Assembly: GCA_020200615.1 (NCBI GenBank)
Contig: JAIVIH010000284.1
Span: 1-15,537 of the forward strand
Source: Actinomycetota bacterium
GTDB lineage: Bacteria > Actinomycetota > Acidimicrobiia > Acidimicrobiales > AC-14
Reading direction: 5' to 3'
Length of the DNA stretch: 15,537 nt
Both the position numbers and the translations under genes were made by a program. Of this stretch, positions 1-8,528 are shown one piece after another; positions within the stretch are counted from its first letter, which is position 1, and every line of letters starts with the position of its first letter. Below the pieces are notes generated by a model. That model worked only from the letters and a program-made list of their open reading frames with translations. It searched no databases and was not told the DNA's origin.

Positions 1-1596
<1,596 letters not shown>

Positions 1597-1613
1597 GGGG
1601 CGTCCGACTCGCG

Positions 1614-1619
1614 TAGAGT
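1614..1619 (+). promoter_or_regulatory. Candidate -10 element (TAGAGT), leaderless geometry
   Basis: TAGAGT fits the actinobacterial TANNNT -10 pattern and ends six bases before the ATG at 1626, so transcription would begin at or next to the start codon. No Shine-Dalgarno sequence is visible, which agrees with a leaderless message. No convincing -35 is seen. It would drive the small acidic protein, the oxygenase gene and the ferredoxin gene. Confidence 0.4.
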
Positions 1620-1625
1620 CCGGCC

Positions 1626-1862
1626 ATGGCAGACATGATCACCGGACTCAAGGACGAGGACATCACCACCGCCGGCAACGGCTCACCGAAAGCGGCTGCG
1701 GACCCCGACAGCACCGACAGCCCCAGTGAGGGCGACACCACCGACGCCGTCGACGCCCCCTCCGAGGACACGGACAGCACCGACGGTGCCGACACCGACA
1801 GCACCGACGGCGCCGATAAGGACGGCACCGACGGCAGTGACGTCGACGGCGCCGACGCCTAG
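1626..1862 (+). CDS. Small Asp-rich repeat protein of unknown function
   Basis: This 78-residue protein is not recognised. The first 20 residues or so (MADMITGLKDEDITTAGNG) are of ordinary composition. The rest is almost only Asp, Thr, Ser, Gly, Ala and Glu, and contains an 8-residue unit TDSTDGAD repeated imperfectly. There is no Cys, aromatic residue, signal peptide or membrane segment, so it should be soluble, strongly acidic and probably disordered. It ends 18 nt before the oxygenase start and appears to be the first gene of that transcript, preceded by a TANNNT element at leaderless spacing. A short ordinary head followed by a repetitive tail, next to a protein-modifying type of oxygenase, would suit a modified peptide or a hydroxylation substrate, but this is inference. 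It could also be a spurious frame in repetitive GC-rich DNA. Support comes from the ATG, the promoter geometry and the tight spacing. Confidence 0.55.
   Translation: MADMITGLKDEDITTAGNGSPKAAADPDSTDSPSEGDTTDAVDAPSEDTDSTDGADTDSTDGADKDGTDGSDVDGADA
1707..1840 (+). repeat. 24-nt tandem repeats inside the acidic protein gene
   Basis: A unit beginning GACAGCACCGACGG occurs at 1773, 1797 and 1821 in exact 24-nt register, with an earlier diverged copy at 1707. The copies at 1773 and 1797 differ at one of the first 20 bases. The period keeps the reading frame and encodes (T)DSTDGAD. The array probably expands and contracts by slippage. Confidence 0.8.
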
Positions 1863-1880
1863 ACCTCCTCTCCACCACAT

Positions 1881-2795
1881 ATGACGGGCCTGGCCCGGTG
1901 CGTCGGGGACGTCCCGACCTTCCTCGACCGGTACTGGGGCCGTGCTCCGCTCTTCACCGAAGAGGCCGATCCCGCCGCCTTCCGCGACCTGTTCTCGCTG
2001 GAAGACGTCGACCGGCTCGTGTCGTCGTCATTCGCCCGGCTCCCGGCCTTCCGCCTCGTGCGCGAGGGCAGGCCCGTCCCTCCCAGCCGCTACACCCGGA
2101 CCGCTCGGCTGGGCGGCCAGACCGTTTCCGGCGTGGGCGACCCCGGCAAGGTGCTGGACGAGCTGCAGGCAGGAGCCACGATCGTGCTGCAGGGGCTGCA
2201 GCGCTACTGGCCGCCCCTTTCCCGCTTCTGCCGCGCGCTCGAGCTCGAGCTGACCCACCCCGTCCAGGCCAACGCCTACGTCACCCCCGCCGGCTCGAGG
2301 GGTTTGAGCGTTCACTACGACACCCACGACGTCTTCGTGCTCCAGGTGGCGGGCGGCAAGGAGTGGGCCGTCCACGACCCCGTGCTCGACGACCCGCTGC
2401 CGTCCCAACCCTGGTCGGCGGAGCGCGGTTCCCCGGACCCGCCCTTCCTCTCACCCAAGCTGCAGGCCGGCGACAGCCTGTACATACCCCGGGGCTTCCT
2501 CCATTCCGCGCAGGCTCAAGAGGACCTGTCGGTGCACCTGACCATCGGGGTGCTCACCCAGACGTGGCACGACGTGCTGCGCGAGGTCGTGACGGCCGCA
2601 GCCGAGGAACCCCGTTTCCGGCAGGGCCTTCCGGCAGGATTCGCCCACGACAGCGCAAGTTCTGGAGCAGCCGTACTCCGATGTTGGCGGGCCAGCTCAA
2701 CCGGCTGCTCCAGGTGGACAGCATCCGGGACACCTCCGTCCTGCGGCGGCGGGAAGCTTCGATCTGTCACGTGGTGCCCGGTGAGGAAGTCCTGA
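1881..2795 (+). CDS. JmjC/cupin 2-oxoglutarate oxygenase, 5' part (frame lost near 2657)
   Basis: This is the catalytic part of a JmjC-type cupin protein of the ribosomal oxygenase-like group (RoxA/YcfD, MINA53). Those Fe(II)/2-oxoglutarate enzymes hydroxylate protein side chains; the substrate here is unknown. The N-terminal segment has the usual FLDRYWGRAPL pattern. The iron site reads H145-x-D147 (SVHYDTHD) with the distal His208 in PRGFLHSA, and Lys160 in GGKEWAVHD is a possible 2-oxoglutarate ligand. Genuine homology ends about residue 259 (GFAHDSA). The rest of this open frame, to 2795, is out of frame and carries no domain. The natural continuation is in the frame one base back, listed separately. 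The ATG at 1881 follows the acidic protein gene by 18 nt with no clear Shine-Dalgarno. Family assignment is good; the state of the gene is uncertain. Confidence 0.82.
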   Translation: MTGLARCVGDVPTFLDRYWGRAPLFTEEADPAAFRDLFSLEDVDRLVSSSFARLPAFRLVREGRPVPPSRYTRTARLGGQTVSGVGDPGKVLDELQAGATIVLQGLQRYWPPLSRFCRALELELTHPVQANAYVTPAGSRGLSVHYDTHDVFVLQVAGGKEWAVHDPVLDDPLPSQPWSAERGSPDPPFLSPKLQAGDSLYIPRGFLHSAQAQEDLSVHLTIGVLTQTWHDVLREVVTAAAEEPRFRQGLPAGFAHDSASSGAAVLRCWRASSTGCSRWTASGTPPSCGGGKLRSVTWCPVRKS

Positions 2796-2986
2796 CTGTT
2801 GTGCTCGGCGAGCGCGAGCTGCACATGCCGCCCGCGCTCGAGCCCGCCATCCGGCGGATCGCGCACGGGCAGCAGTTCGTGTTGTCGGAGCTGCGTGACC
2901 TGCTCGACGAGGAGAGCCGACTTGTCCTGGCCAAGCGGTTGCTGCGCGAAGGGCTGCTGGAGATCGTTGTAGCCGACGGTGCTTGA
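2681..2986 (+). pseudogene. JmjC/cupin oxygenase, displaced 3' part (winged-helix-like end)
   Basis: This frame carries the C-terminal part of the oxygenase that starts at 1881. Homology begins at KFWSSRTPMLAGQL, about 2657, before the first in-frame ATG at 2681. It ends with MPPALEPAIRRI and LLDEESRLVLAKRLLREGLL, the small helical or winged-helix end typical of these cupin proteins. Joining the two parts by adding one A to the AA at 2657-2658 gives DSAKFWSS and a protein of about 369 residues. Relatives that I remember have roughly 400, with about 30 to 40 more residues at this point. The lesion may therefore be a frame-changing deletion rather than one lost base. The stop at 2984-2986 overlaps the GTG of the next gene. 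The 3' part still codes cleanly, which argues for a recent mutation or a sequence error. Confidence 0.75.
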
Positions 2987-3893
2987 GCCGCGCTGTGCCG
3001 GCATCTCGCGGGCGCGGGCCGAGCCGGTACGGGCCAGCGCCTCCATGGTGCGGGGCTGGGTAATGCTCGAGCAGCCGGGTCCGTGGGGCTCGGAGGCGGT
3101 GGCCCAGAGCCGGCTGCCCGACCCCGTGGCCGGGCCCCTCCAGGAGCTGGGGCGGGTTCACGGGCTCCGGGTCCTGCTGCTGCGGAGGCCGGAGCGGCCT
3201 GCCGTCACCGATCCGCACTGCTTCGTGGCCTACTCCGGACGGCCCTCGCCGTGGATCGAGAAGCGGGTCCTCTCCGACCCTCACCAGCTCCTCGACCTCG
3301 ACCTATCCGGCCTGGCCACAGGCCGGCGCCTCCCCCCGAGTCCAGCGCGTGAGGCCGAGCTGAGCGAGCCTCTGTACCTGGTGTGCACCAACGGCCGTCA
3401 CGACCCCTGCTGCGCCCAGCTCGGCCGGCCCGTCGTCCGCGCCCTTCTGGACGGCAGCACCGGAGACCGCGTCTGGGAGTGCTCGCACATCGGTGGTGAT
3501 CGCTTCGCCGGGAACCTCGTCTGCCTCCCGCACGGTCTCTACTTCGGACGCCTGGGCCCGGTGGAGGCGGCCGCCGTGGTGGCGTCCTATGAGCGGGGGC
3601 TGATCGAGCTCGACCACTACCGGGGCCGGGCCGGCGATCCTTTCGCCGTGCAGGCCGCCGAGTTCTTCGTCCGCGAGAGCGAGGGCCTGCTGGGCGTCGA
3701 CGATCTCGTACCCGAGCGGCGGCGCCGGATGGACGACGGAGTGGTCGAGGTGTCGTTCAGGGGGCCTCGCGAACGGCGGTTCATCGTGAAGTTGGCGGCC
3801 AACCCGGCCGACGAACCCCGGCCCCTCACGTGTGCCGCTGTCCGCCAGCAGCGGCCGGCGACCTATTCCCTGCTCGGGCTGCGAACCGGCTGA
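2979..3893 (+). CDS. Thioredoxin-like ferredoxin, sucrase/ferredoxin-like family
   Basis: This 304-residue protein belongs to the sucrase/ferredoxin-like family (Suc_Fer-like), thioredoxin-fold [2Fe-2S] proteins related to yeast Apd1 and Aim32. The GTG start at 2979 overlaps the oxygenase stop by 8 nt, and the N-terminus (RCAGISRA, then MLEQPGPWG) fits the family from this start. The cluster region reads CTNGRHDPCC, giving a Cys136-x8-Cys145 pair with an extra Cys144, followed by SHIGGDRFAGN. In Apd1 the other two ligands are an HX3H pair; here the equivalent positions are His170 and Asp174, which I believe is common in actinobacterial members. His185 in LPHGLYFG is another possible ligand. 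The fold suggests a soluble electron carrier or redox sensor. The overlap with the oxygenase implies joint expression, but a functional link is inference. The sucrase part of the family name does not imply sucrose hydrolysis. Confidence 0.88.
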   Translation: MLEPRCAGISRARAEPVRASASMVRGWVMLEQPGPWGSEAVAQSRLPDPVAGPLQELGRVHGLRVLLLRRPERPAVTDPHCFVAYSGRPSPWIEKRVLSDPHQLLDLDLSGLATGRRLPPSPAREAELSEPLYLVCTNGRHDPCCAQLGRPVVRALLDGSTGDRVWECSHIGGDRFAGNLVCLPHGLYFGRLGPVEAAAVVASYERGLIELDHYRGRAGDPFAVQAAEFFVRESEGLLGVDDLVPERRRRMDDGVVEVSFRGPRERRFIVKLAANPADEPRPLTCAAVRQQRPATYSLLGLRTG

Positions 3894-4096
3894 TCGGGCG
3901 GGTCAGGCAGGATGGGGAGACGGGGGGAGAGCGAGGATCGGAGACGCCAGGGCGGCCAGCGCCGTGTCCTCTTCAGCTCAACCCCCCGCTCCCTCGGGTG
4001 GTGCAGTTCTGGCGGGGTCACTGCACTTTCACTGTTTCGGCGGGCGCGGCTCGGAACTTGAGGGGCGAATGGAACGAGGCCTCATCGCCGTGGCGG

Positions 4097-4102
4097 TACA
4101 CT
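4097..4102 (+). promoter_or_regulatory. Candidate -10 element (TACACT) of the purine operon
   Basis: The gap 3894-4141 (248 nt) holds no convincing gene or rho-independent terminator. TACACT fits TANNNT and would place the start of transcription near 4109, giving a leader of about 33 nt that contains the AGGAG site. No good -35 is seen at 16-18 nt. No purine riboswitch or operator was recognised in the gap. Confidence 0.45.
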
Positions 4103-4130
4103 GGTCGGACCGCAAAGAGTTTCGTTTCCT

Positions 4131-4135
4131 AGGAG
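4131..4135 (+). promoter_or_regulatory. Ribosome binding site of purA (AGGAG)
   Basis: AGGAG lies six bases before the GTG at 4142 and fixes that codon as the purA start. It is the clearest Shine-Dalgarno site in the window. The following genes of the operon start within or against the stop codon of the gene before and have weaker sites. Confidence 0.7.
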
Positions 4136-4141
4136 TCGCGC

Positions 4142-5518
4142 GTGCCCGGTACCGTCGTCGTAGGTACCCAATGGGGCGACGAGGGCAAGGGCAAGCTCAC
4201 CGACCTGCTCGCCCGGGACATGCAGGTCGTGGTCCGCTACCAGGGCGGCCACAACGCCGGCCACACCATCGTGGTGGGCGACGAGTCCTTCGCCCTCCAG
4301 CTGGTCCCCAGCGGGGTCCTCAATCCTCGTGTCACCCCGGTCATCGGGAACGGGGTCGTGGTCGACCCGGCGGTGCTGGTGCAGGAGATCGCCATGCTCG
4401 AGGGCCGGAAGGTCGACTGCAGCCGGGTGCGTCTCAGCGGCAACGCCCACCTGATCATGCCGTACCACATCGAGCTCGACCGGCTCACGGAGCGGTTCCT
4501 GGGCAAGAACCGCCTGGGGACGACCAAGCGAGGCATCGGCCCGGCCTACGCCGACAAGGCCGCCCGCGTGGGCCTGCGAGTGCAGGACCTCCTCGACCCC
4601 AAGATCTTCCGCGAGAAGCTCGACGTGGCCCTCAAGGAGAAGAACCTCATCCTGGCCAAGGTCTACAACCGGCTGCCGCTCTCGGCCGAGGAGATCGCCG
4701 ACCACTACCTGGACGAGCTGGCGCCCCAGCTGGAGCCCCTGATCACCGACACCGTCGGCCTCGTGCACGACGCCCTCGAAGCGGGGGCCAACGTGTTGTT
4801 CGAGGGTGCCCAGGCGACCTTTCTCGACCTCGATCACGGCACCTATCCCTTCGTCACCTCCTCGAACCCGGTCGCCGGTGGCGCCTGCATCGGGGCCGGG
4901 ATCGGGCCGGGCCACATCAACCGGATCATGGGCGTGGCCAAGGCCTACGTCACACGCGTCGGGTCGGGGCCGTTCCCGACCGAGCTCCACGACGCCGAGG
5001 CCGAAGTGCTCGTCGACCGGGGCCGCGAGTTCGGCACCGTCACGGGCCGCCGCCGCCGGCCGGGCTGGTTCGACGCGGTGATGCTCCGCCAGGCCGCTCG
5101 CCTCAACTCCCTCACCGAGCTGGCCCTCACCAAGCTCGACGTCCTCGACACCTTCGACACCATCAAGGTGTGCGTCGGCTACCACGCCGACGGGGTGCGG
5201 TTCCACCACCCGCCGTACCATCAGTCGGTGCTGCACAAGGTCACGCCGATCTACGAGGAGCTGCCCGGCTGGAAGACCGACCTCACCAAGGCGACCAAGT
5301 GGGACGACCTCCCCCCGCCGGCCCGTGACTACATCGCCTTCCTGGCCGAGGAGGGGGGCGTGCCCATCACCCTGGTCGGGGTCGGGCCTGGGCGAGACCA
5401 GTTCGTGCGTACGCCCATGACCGGCCTGACGACCAGGGCTGCGGACGACGAGGAGGACGACGACGAGGAGGACGACGACTACTCGGGGGACGTCGGGCCT
5501 GGCGTCCTGGTGCTCTAG
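4142..5518 (+). CDS. purA: Adenylosuccinate synthetase with an acidic C-terminal tail
   Basis: PurA uses GTP to condense IMP with aspartate, giving adenylosuccinate, the first step from IMP to AMP; PurB in the same operon completes it. The sequence shows the P-loop [11 protein letters not shown] with catalytic Asp13, and GGHNAGHT with His41, at the same numbers as the E. coli enzyme. It also shows [24 protein letters not shown], the [10 protein letters not shown] segment and TGRRRRPGW (301-309). The length is 458 residues against about 430 for the family. The excess is a tail from about residue 433 containing twelve consecutive acidic residues ([12 protein letters not shown]) and ending GPGVLVL. 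The tail is beyond the conserved fold and is unlikely to affect catalysis directly. The GTG start is supported by AGGAG at 4131. It heads the operon and abuts purD with no intervening base. Confidence 0.97.
   Translation: MPGTVVVGTQWGDEGKGKLTDLLARDMQVVVRYQGGHNAGHTIVVGDESFALQLVPSGVLNPRVTPVIGNGVVVDPAVLVQEIAMLEGRKVDCSRVRLSGNAHLIMPYHIELDRLTERFLGKNRLGTTKRGIGPAYADKAARVGLRVQDLLDPKIFREKLDVALKEKNLILAKVYNRLPLSAEEIADHYLDELAPQLEPLITDTVGLVHDALEAGANVLFEGAQATFLDLDHGTYPFVTSSNPVAGGACIGAGIGPGHINRIMGVAKAYVTRVGSGPFPTELHDAEAEVLVDRGREFGTVTGRRRRPGWFDAVMLRQAARLNSLTELALTKLDVLDTFDTIKVCVGYHADGVRFHHPPYHQSVLHKVTPIYEELPGWKTDLTKATKWDDLPPPARDYIAFLAEEGGVPITLVGVGPGRDQFVRTPMTGLTTRAADDEEDDDEEDDDYSGDVGPGVLVL
5447..5476 (+). repeat. 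15-nt tandem duplication in the acidic tail of purA
   Basis: GACGAGGAGGACGAC occurs twice in direct succession (5447-5461 and 5462-5476), each copy encoding DEEDD. Slippage of this unit can explain how the purA tail lengthened. Confidence 0.8.
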
Positions 5519-6754
5519 GTGCGGGTGTGCGTGGTTGGGAGCGGCGGCCGGGAGGCCGCCCTGGCTCAGGCGCTGGCGCGCACGGCCGACGATGTCGTGG
5601 TCACGCCTGGAAACGCCGGCATCCCTGGATCGGTTGCCGCCGGGCCCGAGGAAATCGACGCCGACCTGTTCGTCATCGGCCCCGAGGTCCCGCTGGTGGC
5701 CGGCCTCGCCGACCGGCTGCGGGCCCAGGAAAAGCTGGTGTTCGGGCCCGGCGCCGACGGTGCCCTCCTGGAGGGCTCCAAGGCCTGGATGAAGTCAGTC
5801 CTGGCCGACGCCGGGGTGCCCACCGCCCGTTACCGGGAGTTCACCGAGCCGGAACCGGCGGTGGCGTTCCTGCACAGCCTGGCGCCTCCTTACGTGGTGA
5901 AGACGGACGGGCTGGCCGCGGGCAAGGGCGTCCTGGTCACCGAGTCGCGGGCCGAAGCCGGCGACGACGTCAAGGCCAAGCTCGCGGGGCGGACCTTCGG
6001 GGACGCGGGACGCAAGATCGTGATCGAGGAGGGTCTCTCCGGCCCCGAGCTGTCCCTCCTGTGCGTGTGCGACGGCGAGCGGGTCGTGCCCCTGGCCCCG
6101 GCCCGGGACTTCAAGCGCCTCAGTGACGGCGACTCGGGGCCCAACACCGGTGGAATGGGGGCCTACTCGCCGGTTCCCGTCGCCGGTCCCGAGGTGGTCG
6201 AGGCGATCGTCGAGCGGGCGGTGGAGCCCACCCTGGCCGCCCTGAGGCGGCGCGGCATCGACTACCGGGGTGTGCTGTACGCCGGCCTGATGCTCACGGC
6301 TGACGGTCCCAAGGTGATCGAGTACAACATCCGCTTCGGCGACCCAGAGGCTCAGGTCGTCCTGCCTCGCTACGCCGGAGACCTGACGCAACTGCTGGCC
6401 GAGGCCGCCGGCGGCCGGGTGCGGAGTGAGCCGGCGTGGACCGACCGGGCCGCGGTCACGGTGGTCCTCGCGGCCGAGGGGTATCCGTCGGCGCCCCGGG
6501 CCGGTGACGTCATCCACGGCCTGGATGTCGCCCGCGCCTTGCCGAGTGTCACAGTCTTCTGTGCCGGCGTGGCCCGGAACGAGGGGGGCCGGTTGGTGAC
6601 GGCCGGAGGACGGGTGCTAAATGTCACCGCTCTCGGCGCCGACCTTGACGAGGCCCGTCGCCGGGCGTACGAGGCCGTCGACGAGATCGGGTGGCAAGGC
6701 ATGCAGTTTCGTTCCGACATCGGTGAGCAGGCTGTCCAGGGGGTGCGGATATGA
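5519..6754 (+). CDS. purD: Phosphoribosylamine-glycine ligase (GAR synthetase)
   Basis: PurD joins phosphoribosylamine and glycine with ATP, giving GAR, the second step of de novo purine synthesis. The N-terminal domain has VVGSGGREAAL and PGNAGIPGS. The ATP-grasp domain shows LEGSKAWMK (84-92), KTDGLAAGKGV (128-138), IEEGLSGPE, GPNTGGMGAYSP (207-218) and EYNIRFGDPEAQ (268-279). The C-terminal domain starts near AAVTVVLAAEGYP. The usual GREHAL reads GREAAL here. The protein has 411 residues against about 420-430; the segment between GNAGIPGS and IDADLFVIGPEVPLV is short, which I take to be normal for this lineage. The GTG at 5519 follows the purA stop directly. The stop overlaps the purE ATG in ATGA, so translation is probably coupled on both sides. 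Confidence 0.97.
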   Translation: MRVCVVGSGGREAALAQALARTADDVVVTPGNAGIPGSVAAGPEEIDADLFVIGPEVPLVAGLADRLRAQEKLVFGPGADGALLEGSKAWMKSVLADAGVPTARYREFTEPEPAVAFLHSLAPPYVVKTDGLAAGKGVLVTESRAEAGDDVKAKLAGRTFGDAGRKIVIEEGLSGPELSLLCVCDGERVVPLAPARDFKRLSDGDSGPNTGGMGAYSPVPVAGPEVVEAIVERAVEPTLAALRRRGIDYRGVLYAGLMLTADGPKVIEYNIRFGDPEAQVVLPRYAGDLTQLLAEAAGGRVRSEPAWTDRAAVTVVLAAEGYPSAPRAGDVIHGLDVARALPSVTVFCAGVARNEGGRLVTAGGRVLNVTALGADLDEARRRAYEAVDEIGWQGMQFRSDIGEQAVQGVRI

Positions 6755-7224
6755 GCGGCCCGGGAGGACGCTCCCAGCAAGCACTGAAGGTCGCCGTCCT
6801 CATGGGGTCCCCTAGCGACCAGTCCAAGATGGCCCCGGCGACGGCCACCCTCGGCGAGTTCGGCATCGAAGCCGACGAGCGGGTCATGTCGGCCCACCGG
6901 ACCCCGGCCGAGGTCGCCGCCTTTGCCAGAGGCGCACGCCAGGCCGGCTACGCCGCCATCATCTGCGGAGCGGGAATGGCGGCCCACCTGGCCGGGGCGG
7001 TGGCGGCCAACACCACGCTCCCCGTGGTGGGCGTACCCCTGTCGGGGAGTGCTTTGAACGGAGTGGACGCCCTTTACGCCACCGTGCAGATGCCCAAGGG
7101 CATTCCCGTGGCCACGGTCGCTATCGACGGAGCGATGAACGCCGCTCTCCTCGTGGTGCAGATGCTGGCCATCACCGACGCCGAGCTGGCCGCCCAACTC
7201 GACCAGCGGAGGGGCGGGCCGTGA
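6751..7224 (+). CDS. purE: N5-carboxyaminoimidazole ribonucleotide mutase
   Basis: PurE converts N5-CAIR, the product of PurK, to CAIR. The 157 residues form the typical single domain with MGSPSD (18-23), the active-site SAHRTP (His49), a glycine-rich GAGMAAHLAG loop, VPLSGSALNG and VQMPKGIPVATVA. The overall pattern is that of class I, but three positions usual in class I differ: SDW reads SDQ, GAGGAAHLPG reads GAGMAAHLAG, and the AIGKAGA segment is shortened to AIDGA. I suspect these are lineage features. purK, often next to purE, is absent from the window. The ATG at 6751 overlaps the purD stop by 4 nt. A short polar head (SGPGGRSQQALK) precedes the first strand. Confidence 0.95.
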   Translation: MSGPGGRSQQALKVAVLMGSPSDQSKMAPATATLGEFGIEADERVMSAHRTPAEVAAFARGARQAGYAAIICGAGMAAHLAGAVAANTTLPVVGVPLSGSALNGVDALYATVQMPKGIPVATVAIDGAMNAALLVVQMLAITDAELAAQLDQRRGGP

Positions 7225-8528
7225 TCCCCCGCTACTCATTGCCCGAGATGGCCGCCCTGTTCACCGACGAGGCCCGGCTGGGCCTGTGGTTGGAGGTCGA
7301 GGTGCTGGCCACCGAAGCCTGGGCCTCGTTGGGTGTGGTGCCCGAGGAGGACGCCAAGGCCGTACGGGAGAGGGCGCCGGCGGTGGACGCCCGGTTCGTC
7401 GCCGCCGTCGAGGAGCGCGAGCAGGTCACCGACCACGACGTGGCCGCCTTCGTCGACGTCGTGCAGAACGAGATCGGACCGCCGGCAGTCGCGTGGGTGC
7501 ACTACGGGCTCACGTCGAGCGACGTGGTCGACACCGCCCTGTGCGCCACGCTGGCTCACGCTGCCGACCTGCTCATCGGCGCCTCGAACCTCCTGGTGGC
7601 GGCGCTCAAGTCCCGAGCCATCGAGTTCTTCGACACCCCCATGGCCGGGCGGACGCACGGCATGCATGCTGAGCCCACCACTCTCGGGGTCAAGCTGGCC
7701 CACTGGTGCCTCCAGGCCGACCGCGACCGTTCCCGGCTGCAGGCGGCGCGGGAGGCCATCGCCGTCGGCAAGCTGTCCGGCGCGGTGGGCACGTACTCCA
7801 ACGTCGATCCCGCGGTCGAGCGTCACGTCTGCGACGCCCTCGGCCTCCGCCCCGTTCCGGCCACCCAGGTCGTGGCTCGCGACCGTCACGCCGAGTACCT
7901 GTGGGCTTGCGCGTCGGTGGGGTCTTCCATCGAGCAGTTCGCCACCGAGATCCGCCACTTGCAGCGGACCGAGGTGGGCGAGGTCGAGGAACCGTTCAGG
8001 GCCGGCCAGAAGGGCAGTTCGGCCATGCCCCACAAGCGCAACCCCATTACCTGCGAGCGCCTGGCCGGCCTCGCCCGCATACTGCGGGGCAACCTCGGCG
8101 CCGGCTTGGAGAACGTCGCCCTCTGGCACGAGCGGGACATCTCCCACTCTTCGGTCGAGCGGGTCGTGCTCCCGGACTCGTCGCTCCTGGCCTACTACCT
8201 GCTGGTGAAGATGCGCACGGTGGTGGAGGGGATGGTCGTCCATCCCGAGCGGATGGTGGAGAACCTGCACCGGTCGTTGGGCCTGGTGTTCAGCCAGCCC
8301 GTCCTCTTGGGACTGGTGGCCTTCGGCCTGCCCAGGGACGCCGCCTACCGAATCGTGCAGGATGCGGCGGGCACCGCCCACCGCGAGGGGCGCTCGTTCC
8401 GCTCCGTGTTGGAAGCCGATCCCCGGGTTCCGCTCTCCCCGCAGGAGCTGGACGAAGCGTTCAGCCTCGAACGGGCGCTCCGGCACACCCGGGCCATTTT
8501 TCGTGCTCTGGAGGATGTCACCACGTGA
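7221..8528 (+). CDS. purB: Adenylosuccinate lyase
   Basis: PurB belongs to the fumarase/aspartase superfamily and removes fumarate twice in purine synthesis: from SAICAR to give AICAR, and from adenylosuccinate to give AMP. The homotetrameric enzyme shows EREQVTDHDVAAF (His72), HYGLTSSDVVDT, GRTHGMHAEPTT (His146 and His149), the flexible signature loop GSSAMPHKRNP (265-275, with the catalytic Ser) and WHERDISHSSVER. At 435 residues it matches the shorter B. subtilis-type enzymes and looks complete. The GTG at 7221 overlaps the purE stop in GTGA, and the purB stop overlaps the purC start in the same way. Being co-transcribed with purC and purA suits its two roles. Confidence 0.97.
   Translation: MIPRYSLPEMAALFTDEARLGLWLEVEVLATEAWASLGVVPEEDAKAVRERAPAVDARFVAAVEEREQVTDHDVAAFVDVVQNEIGPPAVAWVHYGLTSSDVVDTALCATLAHAADLLIGASNLLVAALKSRAIEFFDTPMAGRTHGMHAEPTTLGVKLAHWCLQADRDRSRLQAAREAIAVGKLSGAVGTYSNVDPAVERHVCDALGLRPVPATQVVARDRHAEYLWACASVGSSIEQFATEIRHLQRTEVGEVEEPFRAGQKGSSAMPHKRNPITCERLAGLARILRGNLGAGLENVALWHERDISHSSVERVVLPDSSLLAYYLLVKMRTVVEGMVVHPERMVENLHRSLGLVFSQPVLLGLVAFGLPRDAAYRIVQDAAGTAHREGRSFRSVLEADPRVPLSPQELDEAFSLERALRHTRAIFRALEDVTT

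Noticed and set aside
2516..3046. A minus-strand frame of 176 codons across the damaged end of the oxygenase gene
   Set aside because: The plus strand carries clear family homology through both sides of the frame change. The minus-strand product is unrecognisable.
3894..4141. Possible terminator, riboswitch or small gene in the gap before purA
   Set aside because: Only imperfect G-rich/C-rich pairing was found (about 3920-4005), with no known purine riboswitch core and no frame with a credible start. Only the promoter and ribosome site are supported.
4082..5236. A 384-codon minus-strand frame and a 498-codon plus-strand frame (3832-5328) overlapping purA
   Set aside because: Both have the Arg/Pro/Gly- or Val/Glu/Gly-rich look of GC-driven shadow frames. 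purA explains the region.
5566..5640. PurD segment after GNAGIPGS looks shorter than in E. coli, suggesting a fifth deletion
   Set aside because: The remaining sequence is continuous and I recall the same short form in related actinobacterial PurD, so it is probably natural.
7236..8486. A 416-codon open frame on the minus strand opposite purB
   Set aside because: It is a shadow of a full-length, well-conserved purB and has no recognisable motif.
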